Of a DNA stretch of 64,000 nt, positions 23,725-33,173 are shown one piece after another (within the stretch, counting starts at the first letter, position 1; every line of letters begins with the position of its first letter). The position numbers were made by a program, and so were the translations under genes. The DNA comes from Mycobacterium sp. 852013-51886_SCH5428379 (GTDB lineage Bacteria; Actinomycetota; Actinomycetes; Mycobacteriales; Mycobacteriaceae), in NCBI RefSeq assembly GCF_001665575.1, contig NZ_LZSU01000018.1, forward strand, positions 62,001 to 126,000, given 5' to 3'. The notes under the pieces are model-generated. The model worked only from the letters and a program-made list of their open reading frames with translations. It did not search any database and was not told the DNA's origin.

Positions 23725-24377
23725 TCGATCACCCGCCAGAAGTCGAAGGCCGCCACGACGCTGCCACGCAGCGAGCCGCTGACCTTCGACCTACCCCCGG
23801 TTCGCGGGCCGTAGGTGACGTCACGCTCCACCACGCGCCAGCCCGCGGCAGCAGCACGGACAAGCAGTTCCAGCGGATACCCGGAGCGGCGGTCCGTCAC
23901 ACCGAGCGCGAGCAGGTCGTCCCGGCGCACCACCCGCATCGGCGCAATGTCGTGCACCGGCAGGCCGTGCCTGCGCCGCAGCCGCCAGCACACCGCAGCC
24001 GTGCCCAGCCGCGCATGCCACGGCCACCGCAGGCCCGGCGTCGGCCGGCGTCGTCCCACCGCCATCTGCGCACCGCGGTCCAGTTCGGCGACCAGCGCCG
24101 GCAGCTCGCGCGGGTCCAACGAACCGTCCGCGTCCAGCACCGCCACCACCGGCGTCGCCGCGGCCACCACTCCGGCGTGCACAGCTGAGCCGTATCCGGG
24201 CCGCGCCTCGTGGACGACATCGGCACCGTGGCGCCTGGCCACCTCACCCGTGCCGTCGGTGCTGTTGTTGTCGACGACCAGCGCTCGGTACCCCGGCGGC
24301 ATCGCGGCCAGGACCCCGGGCAGCGACGCCGCCTCGTCGAGGCACGGCAGGACGACCGTCACCGGGCTGGCAGGCAT
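23721..24377 (-). CDS. Glycosyltransferase family 2 (Rv0539-like, dolichyl-phosphate sugar synthase type)
   Basis: A 218-residue GT2 protein: VTVVLPCLDEAASLPGVL (about 6-23), VVDNNSTDGTGEVARRHGA (about 34), GYGSAVHAGV and VLDADGSLDP (metal DxD, about 81-88). This is the pattern of polyprenol-phosphate sugar synthases, although no C-terminal membrane helices are present. It heads the operon with the DUF2064 and methyltransferase genes. Likely transfers a sugar from a nucleotide donor to a lipid carrier at the inner face of the membrane. Confidence 0.86.
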   Translation of the reverse strand: MPASPVTVVLPCLDEAASLPGVLAAMPPGYRALVVDNNSTDGTGEVARRHGADVVHEARPGYGSAVHAGVVAAATPVVAVLDADGSLDPRELPALVAELDRGAQMAVGRRRPTPGLRWPWHARLGTAAVCWRLRRRHGLPVHDIAPMRVVRRDDLLALGVTDRRSGYPLELLVRAAAAGWRVVERDVTYGPRTGGRSKVSGSLRGSVVAAFDFWRVIE

Positions 24378-24477
24378 GGTCCGAGGCTAACGACCGCACC
24401 GGAGGCCGACCTGCGGGAACGGTGACGATTCCATGACGCGGGACCGGGCGAGGGGATTCCACAGCTAACCTCGACAC

Positions 24478-25194
24478 ATGACGCGCGTATTGATCGCCGA
24501 CGACGACACCGTCGTCCGCGACGTCGTGCGTCGCTATCTGGAGCGGGACGGTCTGGACGTGTCGATCGCGCAGAACGGCAACGAAGCGCTGCGCCTGCTC
24601 GGCACCGAGCGGATCGACGTGGCCGTCCTCGACGTGATGATGCCCGGGCCCGACGGTCTGACGCTGTGTCGCACGCTGCGCCAGCGCGGCGACTACACGG
24701 TCCCGGTGATCCTGCTGACCGCGCTGGGCGAGGAGGATGACCGGATCGCGGGTCTGGAGGCCGGCGCGGACGACTACCTGACCAAACCGTTCAGCCCGCG
24801 CGAACTCGCGCTGCGGGTGCGGTCGGTGCTGCGCCGGTCCCCCGCCCCGGCCGGGGTGGCACCGGTGGATCTGCGCGTCGGCGACATCACCGTGTCGACG
24901 GCCGCCCGGTCGGCCACGGTCGGCGGCGTGCCGATCAGCCTCACCAACCGCGAATTCGACCTGCTGTTGTTCTTCATCACCCACGCCGACACGGTGTTCA
25001 GCCGCGAAGAGTTGCTCAAGCACGTCTGGCGCTGGGATTTCGGCGACCTGTCCACGGTCACCGTGCACGTCAAGCGGCTGCGCTCGAAGCTGGGCGACCA
25101 GCACCGGGTGCAGACCGTATGGGGCCGCGGATACATGTGGAGCTCGGCGCAGACCCCGGCGCGCGAAGGCCTGCCCGCCCGTGCCGACGACTGA
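24478..25194 (+). CDS. OmpR/PhoB-family response regulator
   Basis: A 238-residue response regulator. The receiver has the acidic pocket ADDDT (about 7-11), the phosphorylation aspartate in VLDVMMPG (about 53), a conserved threonine in LLTAL and lysine in LTKPFSPRE (about 103). Residues about 135-230 are the winged-helix DNA-binding domain ([34 protein letters not shown]). It overlaps the histidine kinase start by 14 bases. The pair has no counterpart that I recall at this place in M. tuberculosis. Targets unknown. Confidence 0.92.
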   Translation: MTRVLIADDDTVVRDVVRRYLERDGLDVSIAQNGNEALRLLGTERIDVAVLDVMMPGPDGLTLCRTLRQRGDYTVPVILLTALGEEDDRIAGLEAGADDYLTKPFSPRELALRVRSVLRRSPAPAGVAPVDLRVGDITVSTAARSATVGGVPISLTNREFDLLLFFITHADTVFSREELLKHVWRWDFGDLSTVTVHVKRLRSKLGDQHRVQTVWGRGYMWSSAQTPAREGLPARADD

Positions 25195-26209
25195 CCTCTG
25201 GGAGATCGCGGGCACCGCGCTGGCCTGCTCGATACCCGTGGTGGTGATCGGTGCGCTGATCATCCGGCTGGCCCGGCAGTGGTCGCTCGCGGTGAGCATG
25301 GTCGTGCTGGTGCTGATCCCGACCCTGGCCACGTTCAGCGGGGTGCTCGGCGCCAGCGGCTTCATGATCACCGAGATCTACGACCCGATCGCCGTGGTGC
25401 TACTGGTGGTCGCGGTGGTGACGATCCCCGGTGCGGTCATGCTCGGGCGCTATCAGGCGCGACGCACGGTGTGGGAGCAGGAGATCCGCGATTCGGAGCG
25501 GGCCGCGGAGGTGTCGCGGCGGCAGCTGGTGGCGTTCGTCAGCCACGACCTGCGCACTCCGCTGGCCGGGATCCGCGCCGTCTCGGAGGCCATCGCCGAC
25601 GGCCTGGTCGGCGACGACGAGGTCCGTGCGCACGCCAAGCACATCGAGCAGGAGACGATCCGGCTGTCGGAGATGGTCGACGATCTGTTCGAGATGTCGA
25701 AGATCAATGCGGGCGCCGTGCAACCCGTCTTCGATCGGGTGGCCCTCGACGAGGTCGTCGACGACGTGCTGGCCGCCCACCGTATCGCCGCCGAGCGTGC
25801 GGGAGTGCAGCTGGCCGCCGAGCTGCCCGACGAACCGGTGCGGGTGCTGGGCAGCGACCGCGCTCTGGTGCGGGTGCTGTCGAATCTGGTGGCCAACGCG
25901 ATCGCTCACACCCCCGAGGGCGGCCGCGTGCAGCTGACGCTCGGGTCCGACGAGTACGGCGCGTGGGCGCGGGTCGACGACACCGGCGTCGGGATCGACG
26001 AGGCAGACTTGCCGCGGGTGTTCGACGTCGCCTACCGGGGCTCCAATCACCGTGTGCCGCGCGCTGATTCGTCGCTGCCCAGCGGATCGGGCCTGGGACT
26101 CGCGATCGCCGCGGGTCTGGTGCAGGCCCACCGGGGCACGCTGTCGGCGCACAACCTCGACAACGGCGCCCGCTTCGAGGTGCGGCTGCCTCTCGCCAGC
26201 CTCGACTGA
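25181..26209 (+). CDS. Sensor histidine kinase
   Basis: A 342-residue membrane kinase, GTG start inside the end of the regulator gene. Two or three N-terminal helices (about 7-30, 36-55 and 66-87) leave almost no periplasmic domain, so it may sense the membrane or an internal signal. The H-box is FVSHDLRTPLAGIRAV (about 121), N-box NLVANAIAHTPEG (about 236), G1 DDTGVGIDEADL and G2 GSGLGLAIAAGLV (about 304). Partner of the response regulator immediately before it. Confidence 0.92.
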   Translation: MPTTDLWEIAGTALACSIPVVVIGALIIRLARQWSLAVSMVVLVLIPTLATFSGVLGASGFMITEIYDPIAVVLLVVAVVTIPGAVMLGRYQARRTVWEQEIRDSERAAEVSRRQLVAFVSHDLRTPLAGIRAVSEAIADGLVGDDEVRAHAKHIEQETIRLSEMVDDLFEMSKINAGAVQPVFDRVALDEVVDDVLAAHRIAAERAGVQLAAELPDEPVRVLGSDRALVRVLSNLVANAIAHTPEGGRVQLTLGSDEYGAWARVDDTGVGIDEADLPRVFDVAYRGSNHRVPRADSSLPSGSGLGLAIAAGLVQAHRGTLSAHNLDNGARFEVRLPLASLD

Positions 26210-26223
26210 TCCCGACGCCGACG

Positions 26224-26271
26224 GCACGGTTGTTGACGCCGCCACTCGGGCGTTACGTACAACAACCGTGC
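26224..26271. terminator. Long inverted repeat between convergent genes, possible bidirectional terminator
   Basis: Arms GCACGGTTGTT (26224-26234) and AACAACCGTGC (26261-26271) are perfectly complementary over 11 bases. Inside the 26-base spacer a second pair (ACGCC near 26236 and GGCGT near 26249) could extend the fold. It lies in the 72-base gap between the histidine kinase stop and the stop of the nitronate monooxygenase gene, where a terminator is expected. There is no long T-run, as is usual in mycobacteria. Confidence 0.55.
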
Positions 26272-26281
26272 GCTCGCGGGG

Positions 26282-27415
26282 TCAGTCCGGTAGCGAGTTC
26301 CCCAGCCGCTCGGTGGCCGCGACGTAGTCCTCGATGAACTCCCGGACCACCTCACGGGCGGGTTTGACCTTGTTCATCAACCCGACGCCCTGCCCGACGA
26401 AGTAGGTCGACAACTCCTGCGCGCCTTCATGTCCCTGCGCGGCGAGCACGTCGATACGGCGCAGCACCGGTTCGGCGAGCATGTTCTGCAGCGGCAACGG
26501 CAGCGGCGACCGCTCGCCCCGCGGCGCCCACGCCTGCGTCCAGTCCGAAACCAGTTGTCGCGCGGGCTTTCCCGTCCGACCCGCGGACCGCACCGTATCG
26601 CGCGAGGTGGCGGCGAGCATCTTCTGCACGGTGTGCGGCGCCGTCTCGGCCTCCTCGGTGGTGAGCCACACCGATCCGGTCCAGGCGCCGTCGGCGCCCA
26701 TCGCGACCGCCGCCGCCATCTGCCTGCCGGTCACGATGCCACCCGCGGCCAGCACGGGCACCTGTACGCCCGCCTGCTCGAGCGCCTCGAGCACCTCCGG
26801 CACGAGGACCAGCGTGCTGACCTCACCGCAATGTCCGCCCGCCTCCGTGCCCTGCGCGATGATCAGGTCCACTCCCGCGTCGACCTGCTTCAGGGCGTGC
26901 TCACGCGCACCGACCAGCGCGGCGACCGGCACCCCGTGTTCACGGCCGGCCTCGATCATGTAGTCCGGCGGTACGCCGAGCGCGTTGGCGATCAGCTTGA
27001 TGGGATGACTCATCGCCACGTCGAGCAGCTCCCGGCCGGTGTCGCCGGAGAGCATCGAGGCGCCGAACCGCGGCTGGGACTCGAGTTCGATGTCGTGGTC
27101 GGTGAGCAGTTTCGCGACATACTCGCGGTATTCGGCGGGGATGCGGTCGACGAGCTGCCCCCGCGAGAGGTTCTCCCCCTTGCCCTCGAATTTCGCCGGC
27201 ACGATGATGTCCGCGCCGTAGGGCTTACCGCCGACGTGCTCGTCGATCCAGGTCAGCTCCCGGTCCAACTGTTCCGGCGAGTAGGCCGTCGCACCGAGCA
27301 CTCCGAAACCGCCGGCGTTGGTCACCGCGGCGACGACGTCGCGACAGTGACTGAATGCGAAGAGCGGGAAATCGATGCCGAACTGTTCACCAAGCGAGGA
27401 CTTCATAACGCCCAT
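26282..27415 (-). CDS. Nitronate monooxygenase / 2-nitropropane dioxygenase-like flavoprotein
   Basis: A 377-residue FMN-dependent TIM-barrel protein. It shows the family's N-terminal [30 protein letters not shown] (about 11-40, given as key segment), substrate-side [15 protein letters not shown] (about 183-197, with the catalytic-type histidine) and phosphate-binding [22 protein letters not shown] (about 222). Such enzymes oxidise nitronates or act on related lipids. The start at 27415 overlaps the P450 gene by 28 bases; an ATG nine bases later is an alternative. Probably co-expressed with the P450. Confidence 0.88.
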   Translation of the reverse strand: MGVMKSSLGEQFGIDFPLFAFSHCRDVVAAVTNAGGFGVLGATAYSPEQLDRELTWIDEHVGGKPYGADIIVPAKFEGKGENLSRGQLVDRIPAEYREYVAKLLTDHDIELESQPRFGASMLSGDTGRELLDVAMSHPIKLIANALGVPPDYMIEAGREHGVPVAALVGAREHALKQVDAGVDLIIAQGTEAGGHCGEVSTLVLVPEVLEALEQAGVQVPVLAAGGIVTGRQMAAAVAMGADGAWTGSVWLTTEEAETAPHTVQKMLAATSRDTVRSAGRTGKPARQLVSDWTQAWAPRGERSPLPLPLQNMLAEPVLRRIDVLAAQGHEGAQELSTYFVGQGVGLMNKVKPAREVVREFIEDYVAATERLGNSLPD

Positions 27416-28781
27416 TATCGGGCGTCACCCTGCGGGCCCGGACACGCGCCCTGATCGGGCCGCCGGCGACCATGGTGAACGGCAGGGCGAGCGGGAAGTC
27501 CGCGTCCACGGCATCGAGCTGTACCCGGCGGACGATGGTGGCCAGCGCCAGTGTCGCCTCCAACATCGCGAAGTGGTCGCCGATGCACGACCGCGGGCCT
27601 GCGCCGAACGGTAGGTATTGCCAGCGGTCCCGCCCCTTTGAGTTCTCCGGGCTGAACCGGTCGGGGTCGAACTCCAGCGGACGTTCCCACAGCCGAGGGT
27701 CGTGCTGTACCGCCATGATCGCGAAGAGCACCAGCGTCCCCGCCGGTACCCGGTAGCCGTCGACCTCGATGTCGCGCTGCGTCATTCGTGTCCCGGTGGG
27801 GCCGGGTGGACACAGGCGCAGCGCCTCGTGCAGAACCTGACGGGTGAAGCCGAGGCCGGCGACGTCCTCGGGGGTGATCTCCCGGTCACCGAGCCGGGCC
27901 ACCTCGGCGGCGACCCGGTCCTGGACATCGGGATGACGGCCCAGTTGCCACAGCGCGTAGGTCAGGGTGGTGGCGGTGGTGTCGTGTCCGGCCAGCATGA
28001 ACACGAGGAGCTCGTCGCAGATGGCGTCGTCGGACAGCCCCTGCCCGGTCGCCGGATCAGTCGCGGCCATCAATGCCCGCACCAGCGGCGCGCGTCGAGA
28101 CGAATCCGCGCGGCAGCCCACCAGCACCTCGCGGGCGAGGGCGGTCATCGTCGCGCGGGCGGCCAGTGCCCGTCGCCGCGCCGGCGTCGGCAGCCACCGC
28201 GGCGCACGGACCGGCCGGGTCGCGCGCCCGGCGATGTATCCCAGTGCGGTCCTGAGCGGCTCGGCGATGCAGTCGGCCCGCGCGTCCAGATCCAGCCCGA
28301 GCACCGACCGCCCCAGGGCGCGCAGCGTCAGCCGGCGGCACTCCGCGTCGAGGTCGACGTCGCCTCCCTCGGTCCAGCCGGCGACCACTGTCTCCGCCGC
28401 CTCGGCCATATCGCCGCCGAACTGACGGACATGCTGCTTGGTGAACACCGGCTGCAGCGCCCGCCGGCGTGGCAGCCATTCGTCATGGGGTAGGTCGAAC
28501 AGGTTGTCGCCCAATATGATCCGCATCTCCTGATGGATCGTCGCCTTGTCGACGGCGCCGTCGTGTCGCCCCAGCACGTCACGCAGCGCACGCGGAGACG
28601 CGGCGACGACGATCGGCGGCATCAGCCGGCGCGGCGCCATGGTGAAACGGCTGACCGGCCCGCCGGCATCACGCAAGGTGGCCATGCCGGTGTGATATTC
28701 CCGCAGCGCTCGCGCGCGCTGCCAGTAGGACAGCGGATTCTTCGGAGCCAGCGGAAGAGCGGCGACATGTGCATCGGTCAT
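27387..28781 (-). CDS. Cytochrome P450
   Basis: A 464-residue soluble P450 starting at ATG ([13 protein letters not shown]); an upstream in-frame ATG would add 27 residues without support. The I-helix oxygen-binding motif is AGHDTT (about 262-267), the K-helix ExxR is EALR (in [10 protein letters not shown]) and the heme-binding loop is [15 protein letters not shown] with the cysteine near residue 399. It is in the style of fatty-acid/terpene hydroxylases such as CYP132/135/138-like mycobacterial enzymes, but the family cannot be fixed by eye. Electron partners are not encoded nearby. Followed by an overlapping nitronate monooxygenase gene. Confidence 0.93.
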   Translation of the reverse strand: MTDAHVAALPLAPKNPLSYWQRARALREYHTGMATLRDAGGPVSRFTMAPRRLMPPIVVAASPRALRDVLGRHDGAVDKATIHQEMRIILGDNLFDLPHDEWLPRRRALQPVFTKQHVRQFGGDMAEAAETVVAGWTEGGDVDLDAECRRLTLRALGRSVLGLDLDARADCIAEPLRTALGYIAGRATRPVRAPRWLPTPARRRALAARATMTALAREVLVGCRADSSRRAPLVRALMAATDPATGQGLSDDAICDELLVFMLAGHDTTATTLTYALWQLGRHPDVQDRVAAEVARLGDREITPEDVAGLGFTRQVLHEALRLCPPGPTGTRMTQRDIEVDGYRVPAGTLVLFAIMAVQHDPRLWERPLEFDPDRFSPENSKGRDRWQYLPFGAGPRSCIGDHFAMLEATLALATIVRRVQLDAVDADFPLALPFTMVAGGPIRARVRARRVTPDNGRYEVLAW

Positions 28782-28842
28782 GCGGGAAATCAACCACCGC
28801 GCGGGCTCGCACCGCGTCATCCGAACGGATGAGATCGGCGCG

Positions 28843-29874
28843 TCAATCCCGTAACGGCGCAAATGCGAATTCCGCCAAGCCGTCCCGCGGGTCGACGACC
28901 GCCCGGAAGCCGAGACGCTCGGCGGCCCGGGCCGGAGAGGCGACGATGTGGCGGACGTCGCCGCTGCGGTACTGCCCCGTCACGACCGGGCGTTCGGCGC
29001 CCCGGCTGTCGCACAGCTCGCCGGCGACCTCCATGATCGAGATGGGACGTCCGGAGCAGACGTTGAACGCGTCGAATCCGCTGAGGCCGGACTCCACGGC
29101 GGCCAGGTTCGCCGCCGCCACGTCGTCGACGTGGACGAAGTCCCGCATCTGCCCACCATCCTCGAAAACCCTTGGCACGTCGCCGTTCTCCAGTTGGGAG
29201 CGGAAGATCGCGGCGACCCCGCTGTAGGGGGTGTCACGCGGCATGTGCGGGCCGTAGACGTTGTGGTAGCGCAGCGCCACCACCGCACCGCCGGTGGCTT
29301 CGGCCCACGCCAGCGCGTAGTGCTCCTGGGCGACCTTGCTGGCGGCGTAGAGACTGCGGGGCCGCAGCGGTTCGTCCTCGTCGACCAGCGACCACCGCAG
29401 CGGCTCACCACCGAGCGGGCAGCGGTGCTCGAAGCGACCGGCGTCGAGGTCGTCGCGGCGCCGCGGCGCGGGTTGCACCGGCCCGTGTTCGGGGCAGTCG
29501 TACCGGCCCTGCCCGTAGACCACCATCGACGACGCCAGCACCAGCCGGTCGATTCCGGCCGCGAACATCTCCGCCAGCAGAACCGTTGTGCCGTAGTCGT
29601 TGTGACTGCCGTAGGAGGGGGCGTCGGCGGCGTTGACCCCGGCGCCCACCACAGCGGCCTGATGGCACACCACGTCGATGCCCTCGAGCAGGGGCGCCAG
29701 CGCCGCCGCGTCGCGGATGTCGACGTCGTGCACGCCTTCGGGGGTCGGGGCGCTGCGGCCGTGCGCGGCGGGCAGCATGGCGTCCACGGCGATGACGTCG
29801 TGTCCGGCCGCCGACAGCGCCGCCCGGACCCGGGATCCGATGAATCCGGCGGCGCCCGTCAGCAGCACTCTCAC
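28843..29874 (-). CDS. galE3: NAD-dependent epimerase/dehydratase (GalE3-like)
   Basis: A 343-residue extended SDR. The NAD-binding motif is LLTGAAGFIGSRV (about 4-16), the catalytic serine lies in LASSMVVYG and the dyad is SLYAASKVAQE (Tyr and Lys, about 176). Substrate-side segments YHNVYGPHMPRD and GQMRDFVHVDDVA are typical of UDP-sugar epimerases or dehydratases. GTG start overlaps the MTA phosphorylase stop by four bases. Order with that gene matches Rv0535-Rv0536 (galE3). The actual sugar is unproved. Confidence 0.85.
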   Translation of the reverse strand: MRVLLTGAAGFIGSRVRAALSAAGHDVIAVDAMLPAAHGRSAPTPEGVHDVDIRDAAALAPLLEGIDVVCHQAAVVGAGVNAADAPSYGSHNDYGTTVLLAEMFAAGIDRLVLASSMVVYGQGRYDCPEHGPVQPAPRRRDDLDAGRFEHRCPLGGEPLRWSLVDEDEPLRPRSLYAASKVAQEHYALAWAEATGGAVVALRYHNVYGPHMPRDTPYSGVAAIFRSQLENGDVPRVFEDGGQMRDFVHVDDVAAANLAAVESGLSGFDAFNVCSGRPISIMEVAGELCDSRGAERPVVTGQYRSGDVRHIVASPARAAERLGFRAVVDPRDGLAEFAFAPLRD

Positions 29875-30665
29875 GGCAACTCGATGGGCAGGGTGATGCC
29901 GTCGTGCGGTTGGCAGTGGCGGCAGGTGCGTTCGAGGTCGACCCCGGCGATCGCCTCGTGCACGACCTGCTTGAACGGCACCAGATTCCGCTCGAACTCG
30001 GCGAAGACATCCACCGCGCGCACGCCCTCACCGGTGGTGATGCCCGCGTCTAGATCCGTGACCAACGCGATTGCGGCGTAACACATCTCGAGCTCCCGAG
30101 CCAGCACCGCCTCCGGGTAGCCGGTCATGTTGATCAGCGTGAAGCCCTGCCCGGCGAACCATTTGCTCTCCGCGCGCGTGGAGAACCGTGGCCCCTGGAT
30201 CACCACCATGGTGCCGCCGTCGAACACACCGGGCAGATCGGCCGCCGCGGCCCGCAGCGTCGGGCAGTACGGATCGGCGAATCCGACGTGGATGCCGCCG
30301 GAGTCGAAGTAGGTGTCGGCCCGCCCGGTGGTGCGGTCCACCAGCTGATCCGGGACCACCATCGCACCCGGGCCGAGTTCGGGTTTCAGGCTGCCGACCG
30401 CGCACGGCCCGAAGATCCGCCGCACACCCAAGGCTCGCAGCGCCCACATGTTGGCCCGGTACGGCACGGTGTGCGGCGAGAACTCGTGGTTCACGCCGTG
30501 CCGCGGCAGGAACGCCACCTCGTGCTGTCCGACGGTGCCCACCGTGATCGGTGCGCTCGGCGGGCCGTAGGGGGTGTCCAAACTGACGGGGCGGGCGTCG
30601 TCGCCGAAGAACGAATAGAAGCCGCTACCGCCGATGACTCCGAGCATCGGTCCATTGTCGACCAT
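29871..30665 (-). CDS. S-methyl-5'-thioadenosine phosphorylase
   Basis: A 264-residue purine nucleoside phosphorylase superfamily enzyme that cleaves methylthioadenosine, or a related nucleoside, with phosphate. Motifs: [12 protein letters not shown] (about 8-19), [13 protein letters not shown] with the phosphate-binding Arg-His (about 53), [10 protein letters not shown] (about 158) and [19 protein letters not shown] (about 180-198). It corresponds to Rv0535; the start at 30665 gives the same length as that protein. The C-terminal CRHCQ pair is a feature of bacterial/archaeal-type MTAPs. Co-transcribed with the epimerase gene. Confidence 0.92.
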   Translation of the reverse strand: MVDNGPMLGVIGGSGFYSFFGDDARPVSLDTPYGPPSAPITVGTVGQHEVAFLPRHGVNHEFSPHTVPYRANMWALRALGVRRIFGPCAVGSLKPELGPGAMVVPDQLVDRTTGRADTYFDSGGIHVGFADPYCPTLRAAAADLPGVFDGGTMVVIQGPRFSTRAESKWFAGQGFTLINMTGYPEAVLARELEMCYAAIALVTDLDAGITTGEGVRAVDVFAEFERNLVPFKQVVHEAIAGVDLERTCRHCQPHDGITLPIELP

Positions 30666-30712
30666 CGGGCAGCGCGGGGAACCGACGGAGGGGTCGTGCG
30701 ACGATTGCGCAC

Positions 30713-31585
30713 GTGGCCAGTTTCGCGCAGTGGGTCGAGGGCGCCCGTCCCCGGACGCTGCCCAACGCCGTGTCCCCCGTCATCGCCGGGACCGGCGCGG
30801 CGGCGTGGCTGGACGGCGCGGTGTGGTGGAAGGCGCTGCTGGCGCTGATCGTCGCCGTCGCGCTGATCATCGGCGTGAACTTCGCCAACGACTACTCCGA
30901 CGGCATCCGCGGCACCGACGACGTGCGCGCCGGACCGCTGCGACTGGTGGGGTCGAAGTCGGCCTCCCCGCGGGCGGTGCTCACCGCCGCCGTCATCAGC
31001 CTGGCGGTCGGCGCGGTGGCCGGGCTGGCGCTCGCGGTGGTCAGTGCCCCGTGGCTGATCGCAGTCGGCGCCGTCTGCATCGCGGGCGCCTGGCTCTACA
31101 CCGGTGGCGCCAAGCCCTACGGGTATCTGGGGTTCGGCGAGATCGCGGTGTTCGTGTTCTTCGGTCTGGTCGCGGTGCTGGGCACCCAGTTCACCCAGGC
31201 CGGCCGTGTCGACTGGGTGGGGCTGGCCGCGGCGGTCGCGATGGGCGCCCTGTCGTCGGCCGTGCTGGTGGCCAACAACCTGCGCGATATCCCCACCGAC
31301 CGCGAGTCCGGCAAGATCACGCTGGCCGTCCGGCTCGGCGACGCCCAAACCCGGGTGCTGTTCCAGGCGCTGGTCGCGGCGGCATTCGTGTTGACGCTGG
31401 TGTTGACGCTCGCCACACCCTGGTGTGCGGCCGGTCTGGTGGCGCTGCCGCTGGCCGTGCGCGCCGCGCAGCCGGTGCGCCGCGGCGCGGGTGGGCGTGA
31501 GTTGATCCCGGTGCTGCGCGACACCGGGCTGACGATGCTGGTGTTGGCCGTCGCCGTCGCGCTGGCGCTGACGTTCGCGAGCTGA
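30713..31585 (+). CDS. menA: 1,4-dihydroxy-2-naphthoate polyprenyltransferase
   Basis: MenA joins the naphthoate ring to a polyprenyl chain, the first membrane step of menaquinone synthesis. The 290-residue protein starts at GTG and has about nine helices. The two Asp-rich prenyl-diphosphate/Mg sites are [12 protein letters not shown] (about 61-72) and [14 protein letters not shown] (about 186-199). Length and neighbours match Rv0534c. It is divergent from the MTA phosphorylase gene with 47 bases between starts. Confidence 0.95.
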   Translation: MASFAQWVEGARPRTLPNAVSPVIAGTGAAAWLDGAVWWKALLALIVAVALIIGVNFANDYSDGIRGTDDVRAGPLRLVGSKSASPRAVLTAAVISLAVGAVAGLALAVVSAPWLIAVGAVCIAGAWLYTGGAKPYGYLGFGEIAVFVFFGLVAVLGTQFTQAGRVDWVGLAAAVAMGALSSAVLVANNLRDIPTDRESGKITLAVRLGDAQTRVLFQALVAAAFVLTLVLTLATPWCAAGLVALPLAVRAAQPVRRGAGGRELIPVLRDTGLTMLVLAVAVALALTFAS

Positions 31586-31588
31586 CCG

Positions 31589-32626
31589 CTACCGGGACAG
31601 CGCGTCGAGCAGGCGATCCAGATCGTCCTCGGTGTTGTACAGGTGAAAGCCCACCCGGACGGCGCCGGCGCGGACCGACGCGCGGATCCCCGCCGCCGGC
31701 AGCGACTCGGCCGCACCCGTGGACGGCAGCGACACGATCGCCGACGGATGCGGCGGCAAGCCCAGTTCGGCGCGCAACCGTCCGGCCAGGCCTACGGTGT
31801 GCGCCTCGACCTCGGCCGCGTCCAGCGACGCCAGCCACGGCAATGACATACCGGCCCCCAGGACGCTGAACCATGCCGGTGAGGTGTCGAAGCGGCGCGC
31901 GTCGTGCGCCAACCGCAGGGGTAGGCCGTAGATCGACTCCCACGGCCGCTCCCCGGCGTACCAGTTGGCGGCGTGCGGGATCATCGCCGCGGCCGTTCGG
32001 TCGCTGACCGACATGAACGCCGCGCCCCGCGGCGCAAGCAGCCACTTGTAGACGGACGCCACGGTGACGTCGGCCCAGCCGAGGTTCAGCGCCTTCCACC
32101 CGACGGCCTGGGTGACGTCGACGATCGTCGTGGTCGAGGTGCCGGCGAGGCCCGTCCGGAGGGCCTCGACGTCCAGCGTCGCGCCGGAGGCGGACTGCAC
32201 CAGACTGAACGTCACGAAGTCGTAATCAGTGGCGGTGGCGAGCAGCTCGTCGGGACTCAGCTCGACGAGGGAGACGCCGCGCGCGGCCTGAGCGGCGAAC
32301 GGGAACGTGGTGCTGGTGAACTCGCCAGCCAGGGTGGCGCCTCTGCTGCCGTCGGGAATCGCGGCCGCCACCATGCCCAGGGCCGCCGATGTGCTCCCGG
32401 CCAGCGCCACCGATGCCGGGGACACGTCGACCAGCGCGGCGTACCCCGACCGCGCGGCCCGCACGGGTTCGTCGAAGGACGTGGCGTCCATCGTGCCGGC
32501 CTGCCAATCCGCCATCCGATCCTGCAGCGCCCGCATGACGAACTGCGGCGGCAGGCCGTACGTGGGCGAATTGAGAAACCCAGCGGCACCTGCGAATTCG
32601 GCGCCGAACGCCGCCCGGACGGGCAC
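31589..32626 (-). CDS. Class V aminotransferase-fold PLP enzyme
   Basis: A 345-residue PLP-dependent enzyme with a GTG start. The cofactor lysine is in TVASVYKWLLAPRGAAF (about 195), preceded by TTIVDVTQAVGW (Asp and Gln contacting PLP, about 165). The N-terminal FLNSPTYGLPPQFV and ALAGSTSAALGM are those of the class V / cysteine desulfurase branch. No conserved catalytic cysteine loop for sulfur transfer is evident, so an aminotransferase, kynureninase-like or lyase activity are all possible. Seven bases precede it from the DUF4229 gene on the same strand. Convergent with menA. Confidence 0.83.
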   Translation of the reverse strand: MPVRAAFGAEFAGAAGFLNSPTYGLPPQFVMRALQDRMADWQAGTMDATSFDEPVRAARSGYAALVDVSPASVALAGSTSAALGMVAAAIPDGSRGATLAGEFTSTTFPFAAQAARGVSLVELSPDELLATATDYDFVTFSLVQSASGATLDVEALRTGLAGTSTTTIVDVTQAVGWKALNLGWADVTVASVYKWLLAPRGAAFMSVSDRTAAAMIPHAANWYAGERPWESIYGLPLRLAHDARRFDTSPAWFSVLGAGMSLPWLASLDAAEVEAHTVGLAGRLRAELGLPPHPSAIVSLPSTGAAESLPAAGIRASVRAGAVRVGFHLYNTEDDLDRLLDALSR

Positions 32627-32632
32627 GGACTG

Positions 32633-32959
32633 TCAGGTTCCGTCGCTGGACGGCGGCGGCTCTTCACCGCGCAGCCGGGCCTGCAGCTGCTCGCGGTCGC
32701 GCCGGCGCCGTTCGTCCACCGCCGCGATGCTCGCCGTGGCCCGGTTGCGCAGCGGCGCGAGAAGCCACATGCCCAGCGGCAGGGCGATCACGATCGCGAA
32801 CAGCACGGCGACGACGATCGGGAACTCCCGCAGCCCGAGCAGATGCGCCACTCCGACGATCACCGCCGCGATGGCCGCCACCAACGCCAACCTGGCCGCG
32901 ACGTAGAGCAGCACATCGACGACCAGACGAGAACTCGAGCGACTGTCTGACACGCTCAT
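32633..32959 (-). CDS. DUF4229 membrane protein (Rv0531-like)
   Basis: A 108-residue protein with two transmembrane helices, about 15-40 (LLYVAARLALVAAIAAVIVG) and 46-70 (FPIVVAVLFAIVIALPLGMWL), then an arginine-rich cytoplasmic tail (DERRRRDREQLQARLRG). This is the DUF4229 layout; position matches Rv0531. It is divergent from the 54-residue membrane protein gene and co-directional with the aminotransferase. Function unknown. Confidence 0.8.
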   Translation of the reverse strand: MSVSDSRSSSRLVVDVLLYVAARLALVAAIAAVIVGVAHLLGLREFPIVVAVLFAIVIALPLGMWLLAPLRNRATASIAAVDERRRRDREQLQARLRGEEPPPSSDGT

Positions 32960-33000
32960 GAGGGTACCGACGGCGCGTATATTCGTGACAGGAGGTTTGT

Positions 33001-33165
33001 GTGGCGTATTTGCTCCTGATACTCGTCGTGGCCGGTGTGGTGTACCTCGGCTGGCGGCTCATGCGGGCCGATGCGAGCCGTCCGGCACGGCGGGTGATCG
33101 GTCCCGATGACGACCCCGATTTCCTGCGCCGGCTCGGCCAGGACGACAACAACCCGCGGCAGTAG
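33001..33165 (+). CDS. 54-residue membrane-anchored protein (Rv0530A-like)
   Basis: A small gene beginning at GTG five bases after a textbook AGGAGG site. The product has one N-terminal helix (MAYLLLILVVAGVVYLGW) and a basic then acidic tail (RVIGPDDDPDFLRRLGQ). It fills the gap between the divergent DUF4229 gene and the convergent ParA-like gene, the place of Rv0530A in M. tuberculosis. The tail may contact cytoplasmic partners; no function is known. Confidence 0.78.
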   Translation: MAYLLLILVVAGVVYLGWRLMRADASRPARRVIGPDDDPDFLRRLGQDDNNPRQ

Positions 33166-33173
33166 CGGCCGCG

